64,000 bases of DNA from Amoebophrya sp. A120 (Eukaryota > Sar > Dinophyceae > Syndiniales > Amoebophryaceae): contig CAJINV010000001.1 of NCBI GenBank assembly GCA_905178155.1, forward strand, positions 7,485,506 through 7,549,505, given 5' to 3'. The notes beneath the pieces are model-generated. The model made no database searches, was not told where the DNA came from, and saw nothing but the letters and a program-made list of their open reading frames with translations. Below are positions 1 through 10,742 of the stretch, one piece after another (the first letter of the stretch is position 1; every line of letters begins with the position of its first letter). Position numbers and translations under genes: made by a program.

Positions 1-110
1 AAGCCCCTTCCTCCCCCCTCCCTATCCCCTCCCCGCCCCCTCCCTACCCCCTCCCTACCGCCTCCTTGCCCCCTTTGTAACCTTTCCGCGCCCCCCTGCT
101 ACTCCCTCCG
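1..110. repeat. Pyrimidine-rich low-complexity tract
   Basis: Almost uninterrupted C/T sequence made of variants of CCCTCCCTA and CCCCTCC. It is simple sequence with no coding sense. The complementary strand is G/A rich. Confidence 0.7.
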
Positions 111-1366
111 CACCTTCTTCCGGCCCCTGGACTTCCGATAATTCCGAAAGCCCCCCTTCCGCCCCTTTTGGAAATCAATTGAAAAGCGGAGCCTTGGAAC
201 GCGGGGCCCGCCCGTCCTCCTTGCTTTGTTTTGCCGACGGGGACCGAAAATACTTCCGCCCGCCGGAGTAGGCTACGCGACCGAAACTTCTGCACTGGCG
301 CGGGGAGCAATCGCGCCTAGCGACCGCCTGAGGGCGCGGGGCAGAGATCGCGGGCTTGGGGGTACTGGTTCTGCGCCTTCGCGGGCAATCAAGGCGGCAG
401 GCTCAGGGACCTTTTCCATGTAGTGAGAGCCGATCTAACCGCGCATGGCTCCGAGTGGCTGCATCCGGCCCAGTTTTTGACGATCCTACAACCCTGCCCG
501 AGCAGTCCTGTCCGACCCTTCGAGCCAGGTCCCCCCTCGCCGGACGACTTGCGGGCAGACGACTTGCGGGAAGGGCGCGCCGGAAATCCCGCCGGGGCCT
601 TTTTGTTTGGAAAGGAAAAAAGCCTCAAGCTGCGGCCCTGCTTCGAAATTGCTGCAAAGCCATCGCCCAGGGCGCGGGGGCTCTCCGATGGTTTCCAAGT
701 GCGCTCGAAACTCTCCTCCCCTGCAATCGGAAAGGAGGGGCCCTAGAACAGCGTGGGCATCCGGGTTTTTTTCGGATAATTCGAAAGCGCTGCGGATTTC
801 TTTTTCGGTTGCCAGTTCGGTTCAGAATTCCGGTTCGAGTACCGTGCGCGCGCATGCAGAACACGTGAGCGCGGGAAAGGGTGAGCGTAGAGTATGGCGC
901 ACTCCCTCCCGGTTCTGCACCCGAGCGGTCCGCGTTGCCGAATGCGATCCACAGCGAGAAGAAAGTTTTTTGCGATGTAGTAAAGTACCTGCAAGAAGCG
1001 AGCGATAAACCAAATCTAAGCACTCAATCATCCACTTTGCGAAAAAACGCAAAATCGGTCACACAAAGTATGTCTTCTTCCCTTGCTGCGGTGTTCAGTT
1101 CCCGAATGTGCACATCCCATTTCACTTCACCCCCCAAGATGCACTCCCTGCGCACCACTACTTTCCCCGAGGTCAGCATATTTATTGATTCTCCTTGTCC
1201 ACGATCACGATGTGCCTGGTGCTTCGAAAATTTGTAGTCCATAATTCTTTTCAACTCTGCAAGCCTTTCTCGGCGGTTGTTTCACTAAAATTAAGATGAG
1301 CCTTGGCTTTCGCCTTGTGCCTCCGTAAGACAGCAGCGCGGCGTTGATAGAACAGGACGAGAGCAA
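111..1366. other. Non-coding or unassigned 5' region
   Basis: Several short overlapping reading frames occur on both strands, but their predicted products are Arg/Pro/Ser-rich, as expected of GC-rich non-coding DNA, and none shows a recognisable domain. GACGACTTGCGGG is repeated in tandem near 542-570. I see no RNA gene here. The upstream neighbour of the first gene may lie outside the window. Confidence 0.4.
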
Positions 1367-3899
1367 ATGGTCGCAGTCTCTCCGGCGAAGGCGCAGAAAG
1401 GCGTTTCCAAGCATCTCTTTGCATCTTTCAGGACGGGCTCCGCGATTCCCCTGCCCAACCGCGAGAAATTGTTTCTGCTTTGCTACTGGATCGCAATTGA
1501 CGCGTTGGTCTATCATGTGGTCAGAACGACGCCCGAGTACCTGGAGTTTGTCGAAGACGTCTACATTTCTCTGCAGCAGGATCTACTGTTATCAACGAAA
1601 AAAAAAATGCGCCCCGTGGAGGACCGGCGTCCAAGCTCATTTCATTTGACAACAAGAAGGACTGTCGGCGCGAGCGCGTGGATCTCACTTTGCATAAACC
1701 TGCATCGCACCTCTATGCGACATCAAGTTCACAACGCTACGTGAACCTCGCAAAAGGATCGATCTTCGTGCAGGAGCGAGCCACACTCACTGTGTAGGTG
1801 GAAATTAAAGAAGACGCTCGCCCGGTTCCACGTTGCTTAGCCCGAGCTTGGGGTTCGTTACCGAGCCGACGCCCGCACGGATGCATTGATTTAGTTGTTC
1901 CTTGGATACGCACAGCCCGTGGTGCACCAGTTTGCGCTGTACAGCCTTCTGCCGCTGCTTTCCAGCGCGTGCTGCGCCTTCCAGCTGCTCCTGAATGCGT
2001 TCAGCATCGGGTGTGCGGGCTTCAACACTGTGCTGGGACCGGTCCGGCCCTTCTTTCTCGCGATCACGATTTTGAGCCAGGTCCTCATGTGGTATTCCAT
2101 CGAAAAATGGAGCATTCAGCGGGACCAAGCCATCTTAGCCACTGTCCTCGCCGTCGTCCTCTCCCTACTGCCGGAAGCGCTGGAGGCTCGCCTGGAGTGG
2201 AAAAGCGGGAGAGTCAAGCGCTTTTTGGGGCCCCTAGCCCAAGAAAAGAGCGACGACTCAGTAAAGAGCAGTGCCGAGAAGCTCGTGGTTGGTGCGTCAC
2301 CTGCACTTGACCCAAATCGAGCCGATCGCGCTCCCTTACCAGTCGGCGGCGGACGAGTGCTGGTCCTGCAAACCGAGGGCATGGGCTGCGTCGCGTGCGT
2401 TACCGCCGTCCAGGGAGTGCTGGAGAAGAGCTTCCAGTTGCCCTCCGTCGTCGACCTGGAGAAGGGCCGCGTCACCGTTCCCCTGCCGCGCCGCAAGGTG
2501 GACGGTCCGACGAGAGCGCCCGGCGAAACGTCGGACTCGCGCCCCGCGGACATCGCCACGGCTGTGACCGATGCGGGGTTTCCCTCCTCCGTTCTCGCGG
2601 TGAATGACGTGGTCGCGGACGACTCTACTCAAAGTCCATCCCGCGAAGACAACGAAGTACTAGCACCCAGCCCTTCTTTCGAGCAGGGCATTCTCATCCC
2701 CGCAATTAACGGTCTACTGTCGTCCAGCTGTTGTCTGGTGCAGCTGCTGCTCAACCTCCTATCCGCATACGACATTCTGCACGCGGGGTGCGCGGGCCTG
2801 AACACGAGCCTCGGTCCGCTCCGCAACCAGATCCGCGCCGTGGTACTGGGCTTTCTGAGCTACCAGTGGTTTGCCTACTTTTCGTCCGCGACAAAAGGAA
2901 ACGCCTTTATGTCCCCAAGTGGCAGCGCTGTTGCGACGTCCTCGTGCTGCGACCCCGGAAGTGCAGCGCCGCTCGCTGGGGATAAGGACGCTGACGTCGA
3001 AGTGCGCGCACAGAGCATGCGTAGACGCAGGCGCAACGCGCAGCTTCGATCTAGCGCCCTCACCCTCTTTCTGATGTTCCTCCCAGAGCTGTTGCGGTAT
3101 GCGCATCAGTGCGCGCGCTGGATCCCGGCCGTTGCGCCCGAAGTCCGACCCGACCCGGCGGACGTTCAGAAACTCTCCTACGTCATCGACAACATGGGGT
3201 GTGAAGCGTGTGAATCCGGGGTGCGACAGCTATCAGCCACGAACCTGCACCACCCTGCGCACGTCGTGTTTTGCATGCAGGAGAAGTGAATCTACTAACT
3301 CCGTAATAAAGTGATCATTCCTAGATCAAAAGCACCCAGGAACTTTTAATGCCGCGAATACCAGAAGGCATGTGTCGAACGAGTACAACTTTCGAAGTGA
3401 GTCGTTTTTATGCAAAGATGCGACTTGTTTGTACAAGTAGCATGCTCGACAGTAGGACACTGTGAGTCAAGTCGCCGCTCATGATTTTCGGTGACAAGCA
3501 GGTATGAGGGCGGTGCAGTTTCCCACATGATATCTGGTTTTGTTGAACCACAGCGGTGTATTGGACGTGGAAAGCCTGGATTTCGAAACCGGTCGTGCGA
3601 TTGTAACCGTCAACGCAAACTGGGTCGGCATAGATCAACCCGCGGGAACCCCTGCCGACCGGGAAGGCACAGACGACGAAGGTGGAATTGCTCTAGAACG
3701 TGAACCCGACAGCACCGCTATCCCATCTTCTGCAGCGCGCACCGAGCCGCCACTGTCCCCGTGGGAAACTGAACTCGACTCGGCGCTTCGGAAGAAGGGC
3801 TACGAGCTACATCATCCTGGATGGGTCACAAAAAAGATGAAGCTGAATCTGAAAAATGAAAAGACAAAAAATGGACAGGCAGCAAACCCTTTCCGGTAG
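1367..3899 (+). CDS. Multi-pass membrane protein with two HMA-type metal-binding domains
   Basis: The well-supported part is an open frame from 1895 to about 3229 joined to about 3537-3899. Two similar hydrophobic segments each carry an adjacent Cys pair and a later GCAG(F/L)NT motif (SSACC..GCAGFNT near 1957-2030; SSSCC..GCAGLNT near 2715-2805). Each is followed by an HMA-like domain with a CxxC metal site (GMGCVAC near 2380; NMGCEAC near 3193). The layout recalls a duplicated MerT-plus-MerP unit, which would fit thiol or heavy-metal binding and transport; that role is inference. A stop lies just before 1895 after TTTAG, so this exon probably begins at a 3' splice site. A likely upstream exon lies in the frame at 1367 to about 1600 (..LFLLCYWIAIDALVYHVV..), but its splice to 1895 is not resolved. 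The second HMA domain is cut by an intron without usable GT-AG ends. Confidence 0.6.
3230..3536 (+). mobile_element. Candidate introner element inside the second HMA domain
   Basis: The HMA frame is intact up to CAG at 3227-3229 and resumes at about 3537. Joined, they give CEACESGVRQ-VLLNHSGVLDV, which has normal HMA spacing. Nucleotides 3231-3256 match the reverse complement of 3507-3532 at 19 of 26 positions; both ends start TATCA and share CTGCACC. In-frame TGA at 3528-3530 prevents any earlier exon start, and no AG lies between 3530 and 3552, so no canonical GT-AG splice restores the domain. This is read from sequence; the introner identity is inference. I see no clean target-site duplication here. 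Confidence 0.6.
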
Positions 3900-5062
3900 A
3901 AGTTGCGTGCGGCGCAAAACGAGCGCCTTGCTCGATGTATACCTGCACTCAACAAAGTTGCGGTTCTGTTTGTTTCCCGGTAGTTGTGACTACTACTCTC
4001 GACTTGTAGACGCCTTTTCTGCTCGATGGAGATGTAATCAACACACCGTCTGGCATTTTTTGGGAAGGAACACGAACGAGTTTCAGAATCTCAAGAGGAC
4101 ACTCAAATGTGAAGGCCTTGCGGAAGCAGAAAAAATGCTCATATTCCTAGACAAATTTGTATTCCACTATCAGTGTGCAGAAAATCTTCCGACGCGTTAA
4201 TGTGCCACTTTTCAAAAGAGAGTACCCAGTACCGTTCTTTCCCCCAAGTACCGCCTGCGGGGTGTAGCACCACGTGCAGATTCAAAGCTAAACTAACTCT
4301 GCACTCGATGATGCCTGAGGGGTGTGATGTTCTGCGAAGGCATGATCTTGAATGAGAACATTCTACGTACGCGAAAATACATATTCATGTTCCATCTGCA
4401 CTAAATTAACTCCCGAAAGCCAGCATCCGTGCACGCAGCTTCGAAGTTTCGGCAAACGAACATGCAACGCAGCTTGATACATGGCTCTTTGATCATAAAC
4501 TTCAGATCTCGAATCAGGTTCACAAATTGAATAAAATGCAAACGTTTGTACAAATTTGATGTAGTTCACCATCTCGTAAGAGATTTCGAAGAAAGATCGT
4601 TGACCACGATCCACAACTGATGATCTTCGCTCGTACGCTTTGCGTTTGCTGCACACTACTGTACTTCGGGAAACCGACTGGATTTACGTTTGGCACAGGC
4701 GACATGTCAGGGGTAGTTTTGAACAATTGATGCTTCACTATCTGGAAGATGCATCTAAAAAACGTGTGACTTCTTCGGTAAATCATTTTTTTAACTATGG
4801 AGCCTACCCAGCTCTTTTTTCGCAACATTTTTCCAATTATTCAAATTTGATAATGGCAACCGGAATTTCAATTTTTATTTCGAATCTTACACTACAACTG
4901 CACGGCTGCTATGAGGGACCTGGAGAATGAACATCAAAATGGCACTACAAAGAGCCGAGTCGCACCAATGACGTTTGGGGCGAGTAGACGGATTTCATCT
5001 GTCCATACTTTTCCGTTTATCAAGACTGCCAGCGTTACTTCTTCACGCTTAGGCTCGATATT
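3900..5062. other. Intergenic region, no gene seen
   Basis: About 1.2 kb between the HMA protein and the DUF4116-like gene. It is more AT-rich than the flanking coding DNA. Only short unrelated open frames are present, none with a recognisable motif. It should contain the 3' end of the first transcript and the 5' leader of the next; no defined promoter motif is visible. Confidence 0.5.
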
Positions 5063-8000
5063 ATGAGGGCGCTTTTGCTCCATAGCCTCTGCGCTTGTTT
5101 TTGGATCCGGAATGTGACGTTAGCTCCCTCGCCAAACTACCACGGCGAAGGGGCACCACCTCCGGAACTTGTGGACACGAAAAACGAGAACGATGCCTCG
5201 CTTTTTCGGGGTCAGGTCGGCCGTCCGCTCCCCCGCGTGAAGCCACCACCTCCGGCGCTAAGTGCCGGGACGCGGGTGGAAGCCATAGTTCCAGGTCCTC
5301 GCGCGGCTTCGTTCGCCGGGAGCTCGTCTTCCTTGGATGCTGGGGAAATTGCCAGGGCGGCGGGCAGCTGCACCGCAGCCGCTAGACCAGTTTCCGGAAT
5401 GGAGGTCATGACTACATCCTGCGCATACAAACAGTGTTCTGGCAACAAATCGAGCAAACGACGACCGACATCACGGCCCGAAAAGGTGCGGCAGCAGAAG
5501 AGGAAGCTCGGCATGGGCCAGGGGAGAGGAGCACCTGCGGGAGGCGCAGGGAAGTGGACCGGATCGGGCACACCAGTGAGCGGACGCAGCGCACCGACAA
5601 CGGGGAAGGGCGCTGGCGGCAGAAGTAAAGAAAGGGTAGAAGAAGGAACTGGGACTATGGTAGCTTGCCGCTTACGACCGAAACCAGAAGATGAAGGTTC
5701 TGGAGCTTCTCGTGCAACTTCATCAATTCAGATTCAGCCACGAAACGAAGCGCCGCTGACTGAGACGCGACTTGGTGTTGAAGCAGGTGAAAAATTCGGG
5801 GGGCAGGGTAGGAGCGGTGCACGGGGGGTGAAAAGTGTAGCAGGACGCGACGAGGGAACTGCCATAGCAGACACATTTCAGCGGAGCCAGGTATCCTCGC
5901 AAGCGTCCGCCTCGTCAAGCGGCAGTACCGCGGGGCAATCTGGATCTGCTTTGGGTGCTTCAGAGTCGGGGAGTCTATCCGACGGAAAAAGATTCGACAT
6001 CAACCTTGGAACGGCACGGGTCCCGGAGCTACACGAGTGCGCCGCTCCGGAGGCCGAGCGGGAGCCCAGCGGAAGCGCCCTTGCGCGGACCGGGCGCCCG
6101 AGTGAGACCTCGTGTTTCCCCGATCACAGTAAACTTGCAATTAAATCCGCAGAGCTACTACGTCCCAAGCTGTCCGAGGAGTACTTCCCTTTGCGTCCGA
6201 CGTCTGTCTGGGTTGAGCAGGAGATCCCCCATCCCGCGGGCGTGTGCTCGTGCTTCGTCCCGAAGTCTCAGACGCGGAGCGAACCAAGTGAACCACAAGC
6301 GACTTCTGTCGGTTGCATTGGCGGTGTAAATGCCGTTCGAGTCATCCCCGTGCGGCCCGGAGATGCCGATATTCTCCAAGCAGTTCATTGGTATCAAGAC
6401 TTTATCCCAGCCACCGGTGCTGCGAGCCCGGGAGCACCAGAACCGCTGGCCGCAAATAGGTCCGAGAGCGGACCATCTTCACCACAGGCTGGTACTGGCG
6501 GACACCGAACAGGTAATCAGTCTGCGCTTCCCGCTCTATCGGCAGAAGACGTCCGGGCGGGCGAGCCCGATGATGGGGGCGAGCAGACGCCGCGATCACA
6601 CCAAACTGCAGTTGGTGATGGACGAAGCACTTTCAGACAAGCGGGAGCAGCACAGCCGGAGCGCGCGACCGTCTGTGCACCTCGTACTGGTCGGATTTCT
6701 ATGACTGACGCAGAGCAGTGGCTCTCGCAGAGGGCAGATGAACAAGCGGAGTGCTCTCACGCTGCACCCTGTCTAGTCGTGACACGGGACGAGACCACTG
6801 ACCATCCTGTGGAGCAGGCTGGCCAGTCAACGACCGACGAGCCGGGACTCAATTGCGCAAGTTCATCGACACGGAGGGATGGAGGAGGCTTCCCACATCG
6901 AATTGACTTGGGCGTCACCGCGCCCTCTCTCGACCGAGTAGAAAGAGCAAATACAGTGGCCGCGGCGCAAAGTCATTCAGACTTACCAGCATCCGCTAGT
7001 ACTTCACCACCTAGTAATGTCAGTGCTCCACCGGCGCCAGCAGCGAAAGTCGCGGCAACTACAATCCGGGAAAGTTCGGGCGCGGCAATTTCATCATCAT
7101 CCACACATGCTGTTTCTAACCCGGATCTGCAAGCGGCGTTGAATGCTGCTTCTTTAGAACGCAGCGGTTTGGGAAGAAGTGATCCGCAGGGAGCCGCGGG
7201 TATGATTCATCTAGGGATTTCACCAGCTGCTCTTGTATCTCCAACTATCGCACCTACTTCTCCAAGCGTGCAACCGAGTAGCCAGGTTTCCTCTGTGGTT
7301 CCGCCTTCGCAGACGCAGCCGCTTCCCGCTGTTGCGGTTCCCAACTCTGTTCGCACACCACATTCCAAACCCGGACCGTCGCCTCTGCCGGCAAAAAATC
7401 GCTCAGGAGCTGCGCCGGCAACAGGATTGCTTTCAGATTCCCATTCCCCCGACGGTATGGGTGTACTCGTCCCTGCTTCTTCCTTTTTACCACGGAACTA
7501 CGTACTGGCGAAACTCCGGGAGAACGGCCTGCGACTGCAGTACCTGAAAGCGGAGGAGTGGCAGAGCGACTGCGGCCTGGTAACCGAAGCCGTCAGTGAG
7601 AACGGTGCCGCCCTCGCGTTTGCAGAGGACGACGCGTGCCGGAGCATGAAGAGCATCTGCCTCTCCGCCGTGTCGGGCTGCGGGCGGAGTCTGCAGTTCT
7701 GCGGCCCGGGGTTGCGCGGCGACGCGATGATCGTCGAGCTGGCCATCCGAAACGGACACAAACTCTGTGTGCGGGGACCCGCGGCGAGACAGGGTTTCAC
7801 GGCGGAAGGAGGCGAAAACAAAGATAATCAGCAGCAGCACCGGCAAAGCAGTCCTGGTGTTCTCCTTCGGGCTGCGGCACAAGGAGCTCTGCGGCAACGG
7901 CAAACGAAGTTTTTGGTCCTCTCTGAGGGAAGCCAAGCACAAAAAGTAGGACCAAGTTCGGACGCAGTTCTATCCACTGCTCCCATCACAGCCACGACAG

Positions 8001-9589
8001 TACGCCTGTTGCAACAAATGAAGCCACGGCAAGTAGAACACGTGTTGCAACTGCAACAGCAGCCACAGCAAGAACCACAGCTAGAAGATTTGTTGCAGAC
8101 CGAAAATCCGCCCCTGCCAAGGGAGCTGACAGACGAATCGCTATGGCGCGTGTCGCCGCTGAAGTTTGCTTCAGCGGAGCTGCAAGGTGAGAAAACGGTT
8201 TGCATCGATGCGGTCCGGATACAGGGGAATGCACTGGAATTTTGCGCCCCGGGGCTGCAGAATGACAGCGAGGTGGTGCGGCATGCACTAGCTCAGGACC
8301 GTGAGGGCGCACTGCCATTTGTGTCCGCGGAGCTACAAGCGAGGTGGCGTTTAGACGAAGAGTTTTTTCACAAGTGGTTCTGGGTGGCTGTCAGCGGCTC
8401 GCTCCTTCTTCTTGCCCTTGGTTGCTTCGTATTCTGGCAGCTCGTGGTGGTGCGCCGCAAATATCATGCCATTTTGGTTTCCCGAAGAGCGATGCAGCAG
8501 CGTTCGCAAAGAGAAAAACGCAAGAAGCAGAAACGAATAGAAACAACTCTCGTATCTTCACGAGAGTTTCTAACTTCTGTTACGGATGCAAGTTGTCGTC
8601 GTCGAGATGCAGCATTCGCCGAGTCGGAAAAAGAAGGTCCGTCTCTCCCGCCTGCAGAACCGCCTCTACTGCAGCGGCGCTACCCAGCGGACATGGTCGT
8701 GAACGTGAAGCAGGCGCATGTGGCTACTAACGGAAAAAAGAAAAATTCGGCGCGAGGAAAACATCTTCGCCTGAGCAAAAACTTTCGGAAGGTGCGGGTG
8801 GCTGGCAAAAATAATGATTTTTACTTCAAGCCCCCTCAGCGTGGGGATCTTGCGACCCATCACGTTAACGGAGGTGGACCTCCTGTCACTGGCGCTCCGA
8901 TGGCCTTCGGATTTTTCCACGGTCACCATTTCTACGGCCTTCAGGCTTACAAGAATGCACCTCCTGCAAGAACCGGGGGCGCAGACGTCTATGGCGGAAG
9001 GCAACTTTTACCGGAAAATAAAATCTGCGTCCCTCACAAAGTCGATACGAGCTATTACCCTGCGCAAGAGGAGCAGGAGGTGGGCCAGGGCCGTCATGTT
9101 GCTGCGCCGGGGCCCGAGCCGGGTGCCTCTACCGCCGGAAGTCCAGCGCCGATCTCATCCAGTGCCGGAGTCAAGCGTGAAGTGGAGTATGACAGTCGCG
9201 GCAACGTGAAGCGAATACGAATGGTCGTCGAAGAATCCGACGTCTGCCGCACTGAAGATGTGCGTCGTTTTGGAGATGAAGCTGAAGATTTCGGCGCGAC
9301 AAGGCTAGCACAGCAAGAGGGCGACCAGGTACGGCCAACGAGGTCCTGCGCGAAGAAACTGATGGCTGCGGAAAGCGGAACCAGTCTCAGAGAAGGAAAG
9401 GAAAAGACCTTGAGCTGGCAACACAACAAGGACCATTTTTGTTCTGACGACAAAAGTTACAGTGAAAACAATTACGAATTTTCCCAGGCACAGAGCACAT
9501 CTCTTGAAACATCTGATATGCGGTTCCAGGAAGAGCTCAATGCAGAAGCCCGAAGATGTCACAGAGCGTTTGATGGTTCCGATGTTTGA
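5063..9589 (+). CDS. Large single-pass membrane protein with DUF4116-like repeats
   Basis: A single 1,508-codon frame starting MRALLLHSLCACF, a plausible signal peptide. Residues about 30-800 are low-complexity and rich in Ser, Ala, Pro and Gly. Residues about 810-905 and 1030-1090 resemble DUF4116 repeats (..AVSGCGRSLQFCGPGLRGD.., ..NALEFCAPGLQNDSEVVRHAL), a short helical repeat of unknown function that is common in protists. A strong transmembrane helix follows at about 1105-1125 (WFWVAVSGSLLLLALGCFVF) and then basic residues, so the repeats should lie outside the cytosol and a basic, low-complexity tail of about 380 residues inside. Topology is inference from charge and hydrophobicity. The start is the first in-frame ATG. 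Introns inside low-complexity stretches cannot be excluded. Confidence 0.65.
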   Translation: MRALLLHSLCACFWIRNVTLAPSPNYHGEGAPPPELVDTKNENDASLFRGQVGRPLPRVKPPPPALSAGTRVEAIVPGPRAASFAGSSSSLDAGEIARAAGSCTAAARPVSGMEVMTTSCAYKQCSGNKSSKRRPTSRPEKVRQQKRKLGMGQGRGAPAGGAGKWTGSGTPVSGRSAPTTGKGAGGRSKERVEEGTGTMVACRLRPKPEDEGSGASRATSSIQIQPRNEAPLTETRLGVEAGEKFGGQGRSGARGVKSVAGRDEGTAIADTFQRSQVSSQASASSSGSTAGQSGSALGASESGSLSDGKRFDINLGTARVPELHECAAPEAEREPSGSALARTGRPSETSCFPDHSKLAIKSAELLRPKLSEEYFPLRPTSVWVEQEIPHPAGVCSCFVPKSQTRSEPSEPQATSVGCIGGVNAVRVIPVRPGDADILQAVHWYQDFIPATGAASPGAPEPLAANRSESGPSSPQAGTGGHRTGNQSALPALSAEDVRAGEPDDGGEQTPRSHQTAVGDGRSTFRQAGAAQPERATVCAPRTGRISMTDAEQWLSQRADEQAECSHAAPCLVVTRDETTDHPVEQAGQSTTDEPGLNCASSSTRRDGGGFPHRIDLGVTAPSLDRVERANTVAAAQSHSDLPASASTSPPSNVSAPPAPAAKVAATTIRESSGAAISSSSTHAVSNPDLQAALNAASLERSGLGRSDPQGAAGMIHLGISPAALVSPTIAPTSPSVQPSSQVSSVVPPSQTQPLPAVAVPNSVRTPHSKPGPSPLPAKNRSGAAPATGLLSDSHSPDGMGVLVPASSFLPRNYVLAKLRENGLRLQYLKAEEWQSDCGLVTEAVSENGAALAFAEDDACRSMKSICLSAVSGCGRSLQFCGPGLRGDAMIVELAIRNGHKLCVRGPAARQGFTAEGGENKDNQQQHRQSSPGVLLRAAAQGALRQRQTKFLVLSEGSQAQKVGPSSDAVLSTAPITATTVRLLQQMKPRQVEHVLQLQQQPQQEPQLEDLLQTENPPLPRELTDESLWRVSPLKFASAELQGEKTVCIDAVRIQGNALEFCAPGLQNDSEVVRHALAQDREGALPFVSAELQARWRLDEEFFHKWFWVAVSGSLLLLALGCFVFWQLVVVRRKYHAILVSRRAMQQRSQREKRKKQKRIETTLVSSREFLTSVTDASCRRRDAAFAESEKEGPSLPPAEPPLLQRRYPADMVVNVKQAHVATNGKKKNSARGKHLRLSKNFRKVRVAGKNNDFYFKPPQRGDLATHHVNGGGPPVTGAPMAFGFFHGHHFYGLQAYKNAPPARTGGADVYGGRQLLPENKICVPHKVDTSYYPAQEEQEVGQGRHVAAPGPEPGASTAGSPAPISSSAGVKREVEYDSRGNVKRIRMVVEESDVCRTEDVRRFGDEAEDFGATRLAQQEGDQVRPTRSCAKKLMAAESGTSLREGKEKTLSWQHNKDHFCSDDKSYSENNYEFSQAQSTSLETSDMRFQEELNAEARRCHRAFDGSDV

Positions 9590-10742
9590 TTCGCATGCGG
9601 GGCCGTCGCATGCGAGAATTACATACTTTTTTGGCCCTTCATTCCATCGCAGAAACACTGGAGCAGGTCGCCAGTCGAAGATCGCAGCCATAGAACAAGT
9701 AGCGACATTGAATTGATGCATGTATGATTTTTTCTTATGATTGTTTCTTATTCTCTCTATCTAAGACATCGGCCTATTTTGATAACTTCGACCCCTCCTG
9801 TTGTCTTTTCGATACAAACGATTCTCACTCTCAGCGACGCGACGTTCGCAAAAAGAATGATACTCCCGGATACTGTTATAAATATATGCTGCGCAGGTAG
9901 CACAGCAGCCAGCTTTTGTTACGCAAGTTGTGTAAGTGTGCATTTGACCAGATAGGCTACATACAACTACCAACCACGAATCAGCTTGCTGTTGCTGACA
10001 GCACCTGTTGAGGCTAACCTTTAATGGCGAAAGATGTACGGCATAATGAGCAATATGTCCCTGAAAGATAGCAGAAAATATGAACAACTTCGTAGCCAGC
10101 TGCGGCTGCAAATTTCACGGCTCACAAACATTGGTCCGCTGCACGTGTGCGATTTGATCCTGCACAATGCGATAGTCGACGCAGGTCTACTTTAATTTCA
10201 TTGTGTTCTCTCTGTTACGCCGCGTTGTAAGATCCTGACCGGTACAGTGCCTTTATCGATTTGGAAAGTCGGTGTCCATTTTTGTGGTTCCTACTCGGTT
10301 GCAAGTATCAATCATGTCGTCTTTCGTGTCAATGTCAAGGCCCCTCGGACAAGAATTTGGATCTCTAGAATCGGTCTGCTAGCCTTCACAATCCCTCGGA
10401 AACCACCTTAGTTTTATAGGAGTACGTTAGGTAGTACTTACTTACATAGTCAGAACGGAATGCCAAGAAAGGGATCCGAAGGCAATAGAACTGAAAGTGA
10501 AGATGAAGAGACTCGAATGTCGTGTAGCACGATATAGAAGGACGATCCGAAGGTTCAGAGTCTCGGTGACCAGGTTTATGCCAGTTTCTGCAGAAGCGCT
10601 CGGAATACTCATCCAGAAATTGTCTGCGAAGTCTGGGACCAGGCTAAGAGTCATCGTACTTCTCCTGCTTAGCCGAGTACACCATCCTCTCAGTTTTTTA
10701 GCGATCAAAACATTTTTCAATCGAAAGCATGTAGACATCAAA
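9590..10742. other. Intergenic region
   Basis: About 1.15 kb with only short open frames on either strand. The HIRAN-gene frame extends upstream to 10497, but that stretch (Arg-rich, then hydrophobic) does not look like the conserved protein, so I count it as leader. No RNA gene or repeat recognised. Confidence 0.4.

Noticed and set aside
1024-1254. Minus-strand frame with a protein-like stretch (GKVVVRRECILGGEVKWDV)
   Set aside because: Only 76 codons, no family match, and no linked exons found.
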